Assembly (NCBI GenBank): GCA_902768665.1
Contig: CACXMA010000002.1
Coordinates: forward strand, 1-64,000
DNA: 64,000 nt
Origin: an uncultured Bacteroidia bacterium
GTDB lineage: Bacteria > Bacteroidota > Bacteroidia > Bacteroidales > UBA932
Reading direction: 5' to 3'
The position numbers and the translations under genes are program-made. Below, in pieces: positions 8,257-15,702 of the stretch (position 1 is its first letter; the number at the start of each line of letters is the position of its first letter). The notes under the pieces were generated by a model. The model had not been told where the DNA came from and ran no database searches. It worked only from the letters and a program-made list of their open reading frames with translations.

Positions 8257-8264
8257 CAAAAATA
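8257..8264 (-). promoter_or_regulatory. -7 element directly upstream of the TPR gene
   Basis: TATTTTTG on the minus strand ends five bases before the ATG at 8252, so the mRNA would begin at or within a base or two of the start codon. No clear -33 TTTG is present. Confidence 0.5.
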
Positions 8265-8356
8265 CAAAAAACCGCAGGGATTTGGCGAATATCCGAAAAT
8301 ATTTGACGAAATTTGCGGAACTGAACCCGTCTTTTATGCAACGTTCGTGCCCCAAA

Positions 8357-8893
8357 ATGCATCTTAACGTGCAGGAGCTCATCTCGAGGAGCAAAGAAAA
8401 TGACCGGAAGGCCCAGCAAGGGCTTTTCGATTTTCTTGCGCCGAAGATGTTCGCCGTCTGCCTCCGCTATGTCGGGGATCGCGATACGGCACAGGACATC
8501 CTGCAGGACGGATTCATTACCCTTTTCGCCAAGCTCGACAGCTATGGCGGAGAAGGTTCCTTCGAGGGATGGGCCCGCAAGATTTTTGTCAACACAGCCC
8601 TGATGTATCTGCGGAAGACGGACGCGCTGAAGCTGTCGACGGATATCGAGGAGGCCCGCCGCCTCTCCTCCGACGACCCGTCCGCCCTCCAGAGAATCGG
8701 ATACCAGGAGCTCCTGCGGCTCATCGCGGAGCTGCCGCCCGGCTTCCGGACCGTCTTCAACATGTATGTCGTCGAAGGCTACTCCCACAAGGAAATCGGC
8801 GAGGCGCTCGGGATCTCGGAAGTCACTTCCCGCTCCCAGCTGCAAAGAGCCCGCAGGATGCTGCAAGACAAGATTAAACAATTGGAAAGATGA
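8357..8893 (+). CDS. ECF-type RNA polymerase sigma factor
   Basis: A 178-residue sigma factor. Region 2 is visible as LFDFLAPKMFAVCLRYVGDRDTAQDILQDGF, with FEGWARKIFVNTALMYLRK after it; region 4 contains the helix-turn-helix HKEIGEALGISEVTSRS. The ATG at 8357 (MHLNVQEL) is preferred because upstream residues do not look like sigma region 2. Its stop overlaps the start of the next gene, which encodes a membrane protein with an N-terminal cytoplasmic segment, so that protein is the likely partner or regulator. The group is typical of Bacteroidota ECF factors that act with cell-envelope proteins. Confidence 0.9.
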   Translation: MHLNVQELISRSKENDRKAQQGLFDFLAPKMFAVCLRYVGDRDTAQDILQDGFITLFAKLDSYGGEGSFEGWARKIFVNTALMYLRKTDALKLSTDIEEARRLSSDDPSALQRIGYQELLRLIAELPPGFRTVFNMYVVEGYSHKEIGEALGISEVTSRSQLQRARRMLQDKIKQLER

Positions 8894-10152
8894 TGCAAGA
8901 CCCCGATACGTTCGACCTTCAGATCCGGTCGATGCTCGCAGACGCCGAGGAACCCGTTCCCGCCGGCGCGTGGGAGGCCGTTTCCGGAGCCCTCGACAGG
9001 AAGGCCCGCCGTGCGGCGCTACTCCCTGTCTGGCGCTGGACCGCCCTCAGTCTTGCCGCCGCGGCCGCCCTTGTGGCCGGTATCTTCCTCTTCACCCCGG
9101 ATCCGTCCCCCGAGAGCGTTTCCGACACTGCCCTTCTGGCAGAAGCAACGGCACCCGCTACGGAACAGTCCTCCGCATCACCCCTGACTCCTGTATCCCC
9201 CGCGACCGACGAAATCAGTGGCGGCGGAGTGTCTGCAGAAGGCCTGTCCACCCCCGGACAGGGGCAGGGGGAGGGGCCCGTCGAATGCAAGTTATCGGCA
9301 TCGCCGATGACGCAGCAGGCGATGGGAGGGGCCGGAGCGGCGCGAAGCGACGCGGAGTCCTTCTGCGGACACTCTGCCGGCACTTCGTCGGTCGTGGAGA
9401 ATGAGCAGACAGTTGAGAAAGAGACAGCGGAAACCGCGAAGGAGGAGGAGTCCTTCGACATCCTCAACCCGGAAGCCGATCTTGTGGAAGGAGCGCCGCA
9501 GAAGGAGCGCAGGCGGCTGGCCCTTGTCGCCGGCGGCAATATGGAGAGCAACGCCTCGCCTTCCCGAAGCCGCTTCTCCGGCCGCAAGGCAGCGCCTCTT
9601 TTCCAGAAAACAGGCGTCGCCGAGCACGGGGACAATTCCTCCTACGGCATTCCGCTGACCATCGGCATCGGCCTGAAATGGAACTTCACGCCGCACTGGG
9701 CCCTCGGAACGGGCATCGGCTACTCCTATCTGAGCCGCTCCTTTACGGGCACCTACACCGAGATGAACGACGGGCTGCTCGTACGTCAGGTGACGGCCGA
9801 CATCGACAACGGCCTCCAGTATCTCGGCATTCCGCTCAACCTCTATTATCAGTTCTCCGACACGCGCCCCGTACAGTTCTATGCCTTTACCGGCATGACC
9901 GTGGAGAAGGGCATCCAGAACCGTTTCCGCATCAAGGACGCCGCCGGTGACATCCTCTACCGCGAGAGCGTGGACGGAGTCCAGGTTTCCTTCGCCCTCG
10001 GTATCGGCGTCGGCTTCCGCCTGACGGACCACGTCAGCCTTTACTTCGACCCGAGCCTCCGCTACTACCTCGAAAACGGGCAGCCGAAGAGCATCCGGAC
10101 AGCCCAGCCGCTGATGATGTCGGTCGAGGCCGGCCTTCGGTTTGACTTGTAA
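8890..10152 (+). CDS. Sigma-partner membrane protein with C-terminal beta-barrel-like domain
   Basis: A 420-residue protein with unusual order. Residues 1-45 are a soluble, acidic segment (SMLADAEEPVPAGAW) like the start of small anti-sigma proteins; 46-68 is one membrane helix; 70-210 is a Ser/Glu/Ala-rich linker; and 215-420 resembles an outer membrane beta-barrel domain (GIPLTIGIGLKWNFTPHWAL, QYLGIPLNLYYQF, ending LRFDL). It starts inside the stop of the sigma gene. The arrangement suggests an inner-membrane anchor whose periplasmic part has a barrel-like fold, possibly sensing the envelope and holding the sigma factor. Anti-sigma activity is inference. Confidence 0.7.
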   Translation: MMQDPDTFDLQIRSMLADAEEPVPAGAWEAVSGALDRKARRAALLPVWRWTALSLAAAAALVAGIFLFTPDPSPESVSDTALLAEATAPATEQSSASPLTPVSPATDEISGGGVSAEGLSTPGQGQGEGPVECKLSASPMTQQAMGGAGAARSDAESFCGHSAGTSSVVENEQTVEKETAETAKEEESFDILNPEADLVEGAPQKERRRLALVAGGNMESNASPSRSRFSGRKAAPLFQKTGVAEHGDNSSYGIPLTIGIGLKWNFTPHWALGTGIGYSYLSRSFTGTYTEMNDGLLVRQVTADIDNGLQYLGIPLNLYYQFSDTRPVQFYAFTGMTVEKGIQNRFRIKDAAGDILYRESVDGVQVSFALGIGVGFRLTDHVSLYFDPSLRYYLENGQPKSIRTAQPLMMSVEAGLRFDL

Positions 10153-10210
10153 GTCCGTATTTTTTCGATAAGAAACAGACAAAACCCTTAAGAAAGATAA
10201 AAAATCGCAC

Positions 10211-10248
10211 GGTCCCGGAGCCGAAAACGCTCCGGGACCGCTTTTTTT
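10211..10248 (+). terminator. Strong intrinsic terminator of the sigma operon
   Basis: GGTCCCGGAGC (10211-10221) and its exact complement (10229-10239) form an eleven-base stem with a CGAAAAC loop, followed by GC and seven T. Confidence 0.92.
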
Positions 10249-10275
10249 GGCGTATCCTTGCAAAAACGAAAAGCC

Positions 10276-11466
10276 ATGCGATGCGCCCTCATACCGCCAC
10301 TGCTGCTGGCTGCCGGCCTGAGCGCCTGCAGCCTCAGCGACCCGGATTTCCTGCCCGGGCCCAGCCGGAACGACCTCCTCTCCGGTCCGCGGGAAGAAAC
10401 CCCGGACGGGAGGGAGGAGCGGCACCTGTGGATCTCCGCCGTGGAGTATCCCGAAGGGTACGACTGGAAGCGGGACACGGCCCGGGGGCAGGTGGCGTGC
10501 CGGCTGGTCCTGTTCCGGGACGGAAGCCGTGTCCTGGAGCTGCCCGTGCTGGAGGGGGTGTCGCCGGATATGGATATGCACCGCATCGCCGGCGGGCATC
10601 TCTATACGGACGACGTCATCGGCGACGAGACCGTTCTGAGCTGCGACGGAAAGGAAATCTTCCGCTACAAGGGACGGGAGACGATCCGCGGTTTTATGGC
10701 CGGCAGCGGCGGGGAGATCCACACCCTCGGGCAGAACCGCAGCGGAGCGGGATTCACTTACCGGATCGACGGAAAAATCATCCACGAAGAGCCCACGGGC
10801 ATCCTGTTCGGAGAGCCCGGAAGCGGGGATTTCCGAAGCGGCGCCTTCTGCGGCGACAAGGGAATCAGCTTCTCCTTCAGCACGACCGGAGGCCATGTCT
10901 GCCTCTGGCAGGACGGCAGTCCGGAGGAGATTCAGCTCCAGGAGCCGCAGACGGTCTTTGACCTTCGGCCTGTCGGGGGACGGCCGGTTACGGTCTATTC
11001 CTCCCGCGCGAGTCCGCTCCGGCTGGCCGTCGGAGACAACGATTACACGCCCAACAGCCTGCGGGCCGTCAAAGCGCGCATCCTGCCGCTCGGCGGGGAG
11101 GCGTTCCGTCTTTTCGTGCGCTACAGGCTTGCTAATGGGGAGGATATCGACGCGCTCGTCGAGTCCAACGGGAAAGTGCGCCAGTACAAGGGCGGAGGAT
11201 ACCGGACCGAAGCGGTGGCGGACGGAGAGAGCTATGTTTCCTCAGACAGGGAAGGCCGCGTCGCCGCCATCTGCTGGAAGGGAGAAGCCGATGCTCCGGA
11301 AGCGGGACGGTGGACCCTGATGGGCCCGCAGTGCATCTGGATGGACGATGAGAATGCCTGGGTTGGCCTGACGGGACAGCCGCCGGACTGTCCTGCGCTT
11401 TGGAACAAAGGGGAAATGACGACGCTGCTGATGAACGGCTACCTGACCGGCGTGGTCTACGAATAA
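10276..11466 (+). CDS. Hypothetical lipoprotein
   Basis: A 396-residue protein with a lipoprotein signal peptide (LLLAAGLSAC). I use the ATG at 10276; an upstream TTG at 10258 would add residues without signal-peptide character. The mature part is rich in short beta strands and Gly-Asp turns (DGSRVLELPVLEG, YKGRETIRGFMAGSGG), suggesting a propeller or beta-sandwich, but I do not recognise a family. Its 3' end overlaps the convergent tsaE gene by ten bases. No neighbouring gene indicates a role. Confidence 0.75.
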   Translation: MRCALIPPLLLAAGLSACSLSDPDFLPGPSRNDLLSGPREETPDGREERHLWISAVEYPEGYDWKRDTARGQVACRLVLFRDGSRVLELPVLEGVSPDMDMHRIAGGHLYTDDVIGDETVLSCDGKEIFRYKGRETIRGFMAGSGGEIHTLGQNRSGAGFTYRIDGKIIHEEPTGILFGEPGSGDFRSGAFCGDKGISFSFSTTGGHVCLWQDGSPEEIQLQEPQTVFDLRPVGGRPVTVYSSRASPLRLAVGDNDYTPNSLRAVKARILPLGGEAFRLFVRYRLANGEDIDALVESNGKVRQYKGGGYRTEAVADGESYVSSDREGRVAAICWKGEADAPEAGRWTLMGPQCIWMDDENAWVGLTGQPPDCPALWNKGEMTTLLMNGYLTGVVYE

Positions 11467-11891
11467 TCCTCCCAGGAAAGGGTGCGGCTTCCGTCCGCGC
11501 CGACGGCAATCCGCACGCGGAGCGTCTCCTCGGGAAGGAGCGGCTCGATGTTCTCCGGCCACTCGATCAGGCAGAGACAACCGCTGTCGAGATAGTCGTA
11601 CAGACCGATGTCCAGGGCCTCCTCGAGGTGCTCGATGCGGTAGAAATCAAAGTGGAAGAGGGGCTCGCCCGCGGCGGTCCGGTACTCGTTGACGATGGCG
11701 AAAGTCGGCGAACTGACGGCATCTTCCCGGACGCCGAGCTCCTTGCAGAGGGCGGTCGTGAAGGTCGTCTTGCCGGCGCCCATCGGGGCGAAGAAAGCCA
11801 CGATGCGATTCTCCCCGATTTCGGAGAGGAATGCTTTCGCGGCGCGGGGAAGGTCCGCGAGGTCCCGGATCGTGATGGAATGCTGCTTCAT
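11457..11891 (-). CDS. tsaE: tRNA threonylcarbamoyladenosine biosynthesis ATPase TsaE
   Basis: A 144-residue P-loop protein. Walker A is PMGAGKTTFTTALC, followed by SSPTFAIVNEY and FHFDFYRIEHLEEALDIGLYDYL, which are typical TsaE blocks, and ECL-like LIEWPENIEPLLP near the end. It is the ATPase that drives turnover of the TsaB-TsaD complex in making the t6A base at position 37 of ANN-decoding tRNAs. I use the ATG at 11891 because a -7 box lies at 11899-11906 and would be inside a longer version. Divergent from yifB with 32 bases between starts. Confidence 0.93.
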   Translation of the reverse strand: MKQHSITIRDLADLPRAAKAFLSEIGENRIVAFFAPMGAGKTTFTTALCKELGVREDAVSSPTFAIVNEYRTAAGEPLFHFDFYRIEHLEEALDIGLYDYLDSGCLCLIEWPENIEPLLPEETLRVRIAVGADGSRTLSWEDYS

Positions 11892-11898
11892 GGCGGCA

Positions 11899-11906
11899 CA
11901 AAGATA
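11899..11906 (-). promoter_or_regulatory. -7 element directly upstream of tsaE
   Basis: TATCTTTG on the minus strand ends eight bases before the ATG at 11891, predicting a leader of zero to three bases. No clear -33 element. Confidence 0.5.
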
Positions 11907-11923
11907 CATTAAATAATTGAATT

Positions 11924-13486
11924 ATGCTCGTCAATGTACATGCGGCCAAGTGCATCGGCATCGAAGCGGTGCCCATTCTGGTAGAGATCGAGGTCGGCGG
12001 CGGGATCGGCATCCACCTCGTCGGACTGGCGGACGCCGCCGTCAAGGAGAGCCTGCTCCGCTTTGTCACCGCCCTGCAGGCCAAGGGATTCCGCATCCCT
12101 GGAAGGAAAATTGTCATCAATCTGGCCCCCGCCGATCTCCACAAAAGCGGCAGCGGCTATGACCTGCCCATCGCCCTCGGCATCATCCAGGCCTCCGGTC
12201 AGCGGGATCTCGGCGCCCTGGAGGACTATCTCATCCTTGGGGAGCTGGGACTCGACGGCAGCGTCCGGGCTGTCCCGGGCGCGCTGCCCGTCGCGGAACT
12301 GGCCATGGCGACCGGCCGGAAAGGCTGCATCCTGCCGCTCGGTTCCGCACTGGAGGCAGCCGACTGCCGCGATACGGAGATTTTCGGGGTCAGCAGCATC
12401 GACGACGTGCTGGAGATCCTGACCCGGGAGATCGGATTCGACCGGCATCTTATCTGGAACACGCCGGAATACCGCCGCCTGGCCGAACAGGAAAGGAGCA
12501 AACCGGCCCCGGCGGTCGATTTCGGGGATATTATCGGACAGGAAGGGGCCAAGCGCGGCCTGGAGATCGCGGCCAGTGGCGGTCACAACGTCATCATGAT
12601 CGGAGCCCCTGGCAGCGGAAAAAGCTCGCTGGCGAAGGCCCTGCCGGGGATTCTCCCGGAGATGAACCTCAGCGAGGCGCTCGTCACGAGCAAGGTCTAT
12701 TCTGTCGCCGGGAAACGCGGATCCCGCTTCGGGCTGATGCGCACGCGCCCTTTCCGGGCCCCGCACGGGACGGCTTCCCTCCCCGCCATCATCGGCGGCG
12801 GCACGGGCGAGAACATCATGCCCGGGGAAGTCTCCCTGGCGCAGAACGGCATTCTCTTTCTCGACGAGATGTGTGAAATGCCCAAGCGGGTCCTGGAGTC
12901 GCTCCGCGGCCCCATCGAAGACCGAAAGGTAGTCATCTCCCGCCTCAAGGCCAAGATCGAGTACCCCGCGGACTTCATGCTTGTCGCCGCATCCAATCCC
13001 TGCCCCTGCGGCTACTACGGCGAAGGCGAGCGCTGCAGCTGCTCGGTCGGCCAGCGGGAAGCCTACCTCTCCCGCCTTTCGGGGCCCATCATGGACCGGA
13101 TCGACATCCATCTGTGGCTCCATCCCGTGGACACCGCCAAGCTTGTGCGCCGCGTCAAGAGCGAACCGTCCGAGGCCGTCGCCGCCCGGGTACTGGCCGC
13201 CCGCGAAATCCAGGCACGGCGCCTCGCCGGGACCGGCATCTTCACCAACGCCCAGATGAACGGTCCCCTGCTGGAGGCTTTCTGTCCCCTCAGTCCCGCC
13301 TGCAACGAGCTGATGGAGAAGCTCATCGACCGGATGGGCCTGTCCGCCCGCGCCTACACCCGCATCATCAAGATCGCCCGGACCATCGCCGATCTCGCCG
13401 CCGCGCCCGACATCCTCCCCGTCCACCTCGCCGAAGCCGCCTCCTACCGCTTCCTCGACCGGCAGAACATTACCGTCCCGCAGTAA
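11924..13486 (+). CDS. YifB/ComM-family Mg-chelatase-like AAA ATPase
   Basis: A 520-residue protein of the YifB (ComM) family at normal length. An N-terminal Lon-protease-like ChlI domain (about 1-170, starting MLVNVHAAKCIGIEA and including GLADAAVKES and HKSGSGYDLPIALG) is followed by an AAA domain with Walker A GAPGSGKSSLAKALPG, Walker B GILFLDEM and the Cys-rich NPCPCGYYGEGERCSCS loop characteristic of the family. The C-terminal domain includes LSARAYTRIIKIARTIADL. ComM proteins act as helicases in branch migration during DNA uptake recombination; in Bacteroidota the role is inferred. Confidence 0.92.
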   Translation: MLVNVHAAKCIGIEAVPILVEIEVGGGIGIHLVGLADAAVKESLLRFVTALQAKGFRIPGRKIVINLAPADLHKSGSGYDLPIALGIIQASGQRDLGALEDYLILGELGLDGSVRAVPGALPVAELAMATGRKGCILPLGSALEAADCRDTEIFGVSSIDDVLEILTREIGFDRHLIWNTPEYRRLAEQERSKPAPAVDFGDIIGQEGAKRGLEIAASGGHNVIMIGAPGSGKSSLAKALPGILPEMNLSEALVTSKVYSVAGKRGSRFGLMRTRPFRAPHGTASLPAIIGGGTGENIMPGEVSLAQNGILFLDEMCEMPKRVLESLRGPIEDRKVVISRLKAKIEYPADFMLVAASNPCPCGYYGEGERCSCSVGQREAYLSRLSGPIMDRIDIHLWLHPVDTAKLVRRVKSEPSEAVAARVLAAREIQARRLAGTGIFTNAQMNGPLLEAFCPLSPACNELMEKLIDRMGLSARAYTRIIKIARTIADLAAAPDILPVHLAEAASYRFLDRQNITVPQ

Positions 13487-13537
13487 TATGTTGCAATGAA
13501 TTTATTTCTCGCGCAATCGCGGCGGCATTATAAACGA

Positions 13538-13567
13538 AACGGTCCGGGGCAGAAGCTCCGGACCGTT
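13538..13567. terminator. Convergent terminator between yifB and mdh
   Basis: AACGGTCCGG (13538-13547) and CCGGACCGTT (13558-13567) form a ten-base stem that serves both converging genes. Neither side has a long uninterrupted T-run, though the minus side continues TTTCGTTTAT. Confidence 0.65.
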
Positions 13568-13590
13568 CGGTTGATAACTGAGGGGAATCC

Positions 13591-14577
13591 CTACAGATTG
13601 GGATTCTCGTGCTTCCAGTTGCCGACTGCGGGGATGATGCCGAGGGAGATGATCTCCTCGCGCATCTTGCAGAGGTGGTTGTAGGAAGCGTTGAGGGCCG
13701 CCATTTCCTCGGCGGTGCCTTCGGGCATGGTGTAGTGGCAGCCGGTCGCATCGATGACGGTAGGCATGGCCATGAAGACGTTCTCGTACTTGCCTTCATT
13801 GACGTAGGTGCCGGCGGGCCAGGTGAACTTCTCTCCGCCCATCGCCGCTTCGATCATCTTGACGGCCTGGTATGCCGGGCTCTGGAAGGAGCTGCGGCCG
13901 CGGAGCTTGATGATGTTGCTGCCGCCCTGGACGGTCTCATGCTTGATCTCGGAGAAGCGCTCGGTCGTCAGGCCCATCTCATAAAGGGGCTTGCCGTCGA
14001 TCTTGACCTGGGAGGCGAAAACGGCCATGGCCTCGCCGTGACCGCCGTAGGTGTGGGCGCCGGTGACCTTCCACTGCGGGACACCGAACTCCTGCGCCAG
14101 GGCTTCCTGCAGACGGGTGCTGTCGAGGGCGGCGAGGGAGGTCAGCTGCTCGGGCTTCAGGCCGGAGTGGATGAGGGCGGTCAGGGCCGTGACGTCGGCC
14201 GGGTTGAAGATCACGACGACGTGCTTGCAGTCGGGGCAGTATTTCTTGATGTTGTCACCGAACTCGGCGGCGATCTGGCAGTTGCCCTTGAGGAGGTCCT
14301 CACGGGTCATGCCCTCCTTGCGCGGCGCACCGCCGGAGGAGAGGATATACTTCGCATCCTTGAAGGCGACGGCCGGATCCGTAGTCCAGGAAATGTTGAT
14401 GCCGGGGAAGGCGCAATGGTTCATTTCGGCGACGACGCCTCTCAGACCGGGCTCGTAAATATCGTACAGACAGATATTTGAAGTCAGACGGAGCAGCGCG
14501 GCGGTCTGGGTCATGTTGGAGCCGATCATGCCGGCGGCGCCGACAATCAGCAGCTTTTCATCAGTTAAGAATTTCAT
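13591..14577 (-). CDS. mdh: Malate dehydrogenase
   Basis: A 328-residue NAD-dependent dehydrogenase of the lactate/malate superfamily. The Rossmann motif is VGAAGMIGSN near the N-terminus, the substrate loop holds RKEGMTREDLLKGN, and the catalytic His is in GAHTYGGHGE. It interconverts malate and oxaloacetate, part of the fumarate/succinate branch used by anaerobic Bacteroidales. The ATG at 14577 is chosen; the upstream in-frame TTG would add only four residues. A -7 box TATATTTG lies at 14615-14622 on the minus strand. The gene stands alone. Confidence 0.93.
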   Translation of the reverse strand: MKFLTDEKLLIVGAAGMIGSNMTQTAALLRLTSNICLYDIYEPGLRGVVAEMNHCAFPGINISWTTDPAVAFKDAKYILSSGGAPRKEGMTREDLLKGNCQIAAEFGDNIKKYCPDCKHVVVIFNPADVTALTALIHSGLKPEQLTSLAALDSTRLQEALAQEFGVPQWKVTGAHTYGGHGEAMAVFASQVKIDGKPLYEMGLTTERFSEIKHETVQGGSNIIKLRGRSSFQSPAYQAVKMIEAAMGGEKFTWPAGTYVNEGKYENVFMAMPTVIDATGCHYTMPEGTAEEMAALNASYNHLCKMREEIISLGIIPAVGNWKHENPNL

Positions 14578-14614
14578 ATGATGCTTCAATAAGTTGATTT
14601 TCGTTCAAATCATG

Positions 14615-14622
14615 CAAATATA
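14615..14622 (-). promoter_or_regulatory. -7 element for mdh
   Basis: TATATTTG on the minus strand, 38 bases upstream of the ATG. The -33 position does not match TTTG. Confidence 0.5.
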
Positions 14623-14665
14623 GCAATTATTGTTGAGAGAGTGGATGCATTTCCCAAAAAATCAC

Positions 14666-14825
14666 TATCTTTGCAGCGTAAATTGTAATGACAGGTATGG
14701 AGCCTCCCAGTTCTGCCTTAGCAGGCCAATCCCTTTTCCCGGTCGCCGGTTCGGACGACCCTTTGTCGTGCATTGATATAGTATTGTGAGGTTTTACCCG
14801 CGGGATGCGTCCCGTGCGGGCATTT
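14666..14825 (+). ncRNA. Structured leader or small RNA upstream of the phosphopantetheinyl transferase gene
   Basis: A -7 box TATCTTTG (14666-14673) should start an RNA near 14680, more than 170 bases before the next start codon. The segment contains GGTCG/CGACC with an inner CCG/CGG stem (about 14739-14761), GCCT/AGGC hairpins around 14717-14730 and a final GC-rich hairpin (14797-14820) with a bulge. No reading frame of interest is seen. I do not recognise it as a known riboswitch, 6S or SRP RNA. It could be a cis-regulatory leader or a separate RNA. Confidence 0.4.
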
Positions 14826-14856
14826 ATTCGTATCCGTCATTCGAGAACAGACATAC

Positions 14857-15492
14857 ATGGCACTTTATTTAAGAAAGAAACTTGACAACAAAGCCGAAAT
14901 CGGCGTCTGGCAGATCACCGAGACCGAGGAAGAGCTCATGGCCCTGAGCTCCATCCCGTCCGACGAGATGGAGGAAATCTCCTTCATCCGCAGCGAGTCC
15001 ATGCGCAAGCAGCGCCTCGCCGTCCGCGCGCTCCTCGAGGAGATGTTCGAGGAGAAGGTCTACCTCAGCCACCACGACAACGGCAAGCCCTACATCGAAA
15101 ACGACGCCATCAATATCAGCATTACCCACACGGCCAAGTACGTCGCCGTGATTCTCCACCCGACCGAGGATGTCGGCATCGACATCGAGTCGCTGGACCG
15201 CGACTTCTCCGCCGTCGAGAAGAAGGCCCTTTCCGAGGACGAGATCGACGACCTCGACGACGACAAGCGCAACGAGCAGCTCGCCATCTACTGGTGCGCC
15301 AAGGAAGCCATCTTCAAGCGGGTATCCGTCTACAACGTCGACTTCGCCGAGCAGATCGAGATCGAGCGCTTCCGCCCGAAAGGCGAGGGCGAGCTCGAGG
15401 CAAGTTTCATTGACAAAGACGATTACGAGGAGGAATTCGAGCTGGAGTACATGACCTTCGACCGCCACGTTCTCGTGTGGGTCGTCGGCTGA
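14857..15492 (+). CDS. 4'-phosphopantetheinyl transferase superfamily protein
   Basis: A 211-residue protein of the Sfp/AcpT type. The two signature blocks are present: VGIDIESLDRD with the metal-binding Asp, and YWCAKEAIFKRVSV with the catalytic Glu and Lys; an upstream SITHTAKYVAVIL also matches. It transfers the phosphopantetheine arm of CoA to a carrier protein, possibly the fatty acid ACP. No carrier-protein or polyketide genes are nearby, so a housekeeping target is likelier. Start at 14857 follows a long structured leader. Confidence 0.85.
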   Translation: MALYLRKKLDNKAEIGVWQITETEEELMALSSIPSDEMEEISFIRSESMRKQRLAVRALLEEMFEEKVYLSHHDNGKPYIENDAINISITHTAKYVAVILHPTEDVGIDIESLDRDFSAVEKKALSEDEIDDLDDDKRNEQLAIYWCAKEAIFKRVSVYNVDFAEQIEIERFRPKGEGELEASFIDKDDYEEEFELEYMTFDRHVLVWVVG

Positions 15493-15613
15493 TGTTGATA
15501 ACTTTTTTAAAATAAAACAGAATTGTTTATATTTAGATAAATTCTAAATTAAATAATATATTACTTCCCTGTTAATCAACAAATTAACAGGGTTTTTTCT
15601 GTTTTGTGGATAA
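15493..15613. other. AT-rich island flanked by DnaA-box-like sites
   Basis: In a GC-rich region this 120-base stretch is strikingly AT-rich (about 15500-15566 is almost only A and T). It is bordered by TGTTGATAA (15493-15501) and TGTGGATAA (15605-15613). The second is an exact match to the DnaA box TTATCCACA in reverse; the first has one mismatch. Both continue as CTTTTT, so the flanks form a 16-17 base direct repeat with differences. It may be a DnaA-controlled region for nrdD or part of a replication origin. Confidence 0.45.
15567..15598 (+). terminator. Intrinsic terminator after the phosphopantetheinyl transferase gene
   Basis: CCCTGTTAA (15567-15575) and TTAACAGGG (15584-15592) are perfect inverted repeats with an eight-base loop, followed by six T. 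Confidence 0.85.
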
Positions 15614-15655
15614 CTTTTTCAGGGGTTTTGCGTTCTATTTTAGCATCTCTTGCTG

Positions 15656-15663
15656 TAACTTTG
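15656..15663 (+). promoter_or_regulatory. Putative -7 element for nrdD
   Basis: TAACTTTG, 39 bases before the nrdD ATG and 42 bases after the DnaA-box match. No well-spaced TTTG. Confidence 0.45.
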
Positions 15664-15702
15664 TTACCCGCAAAACTATCCGCTAAAAAACCTAGCCACG
15701 AA

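Noticed and set aside
14680-14825. 6S or SRP RNA identity for the leader before the phosphopantetheinyl transferase gene
   Set aside because: The ends do not pair into the long rod of 6S RNA, and the SRP core motif GGAAG with AGCAGCC is missing.
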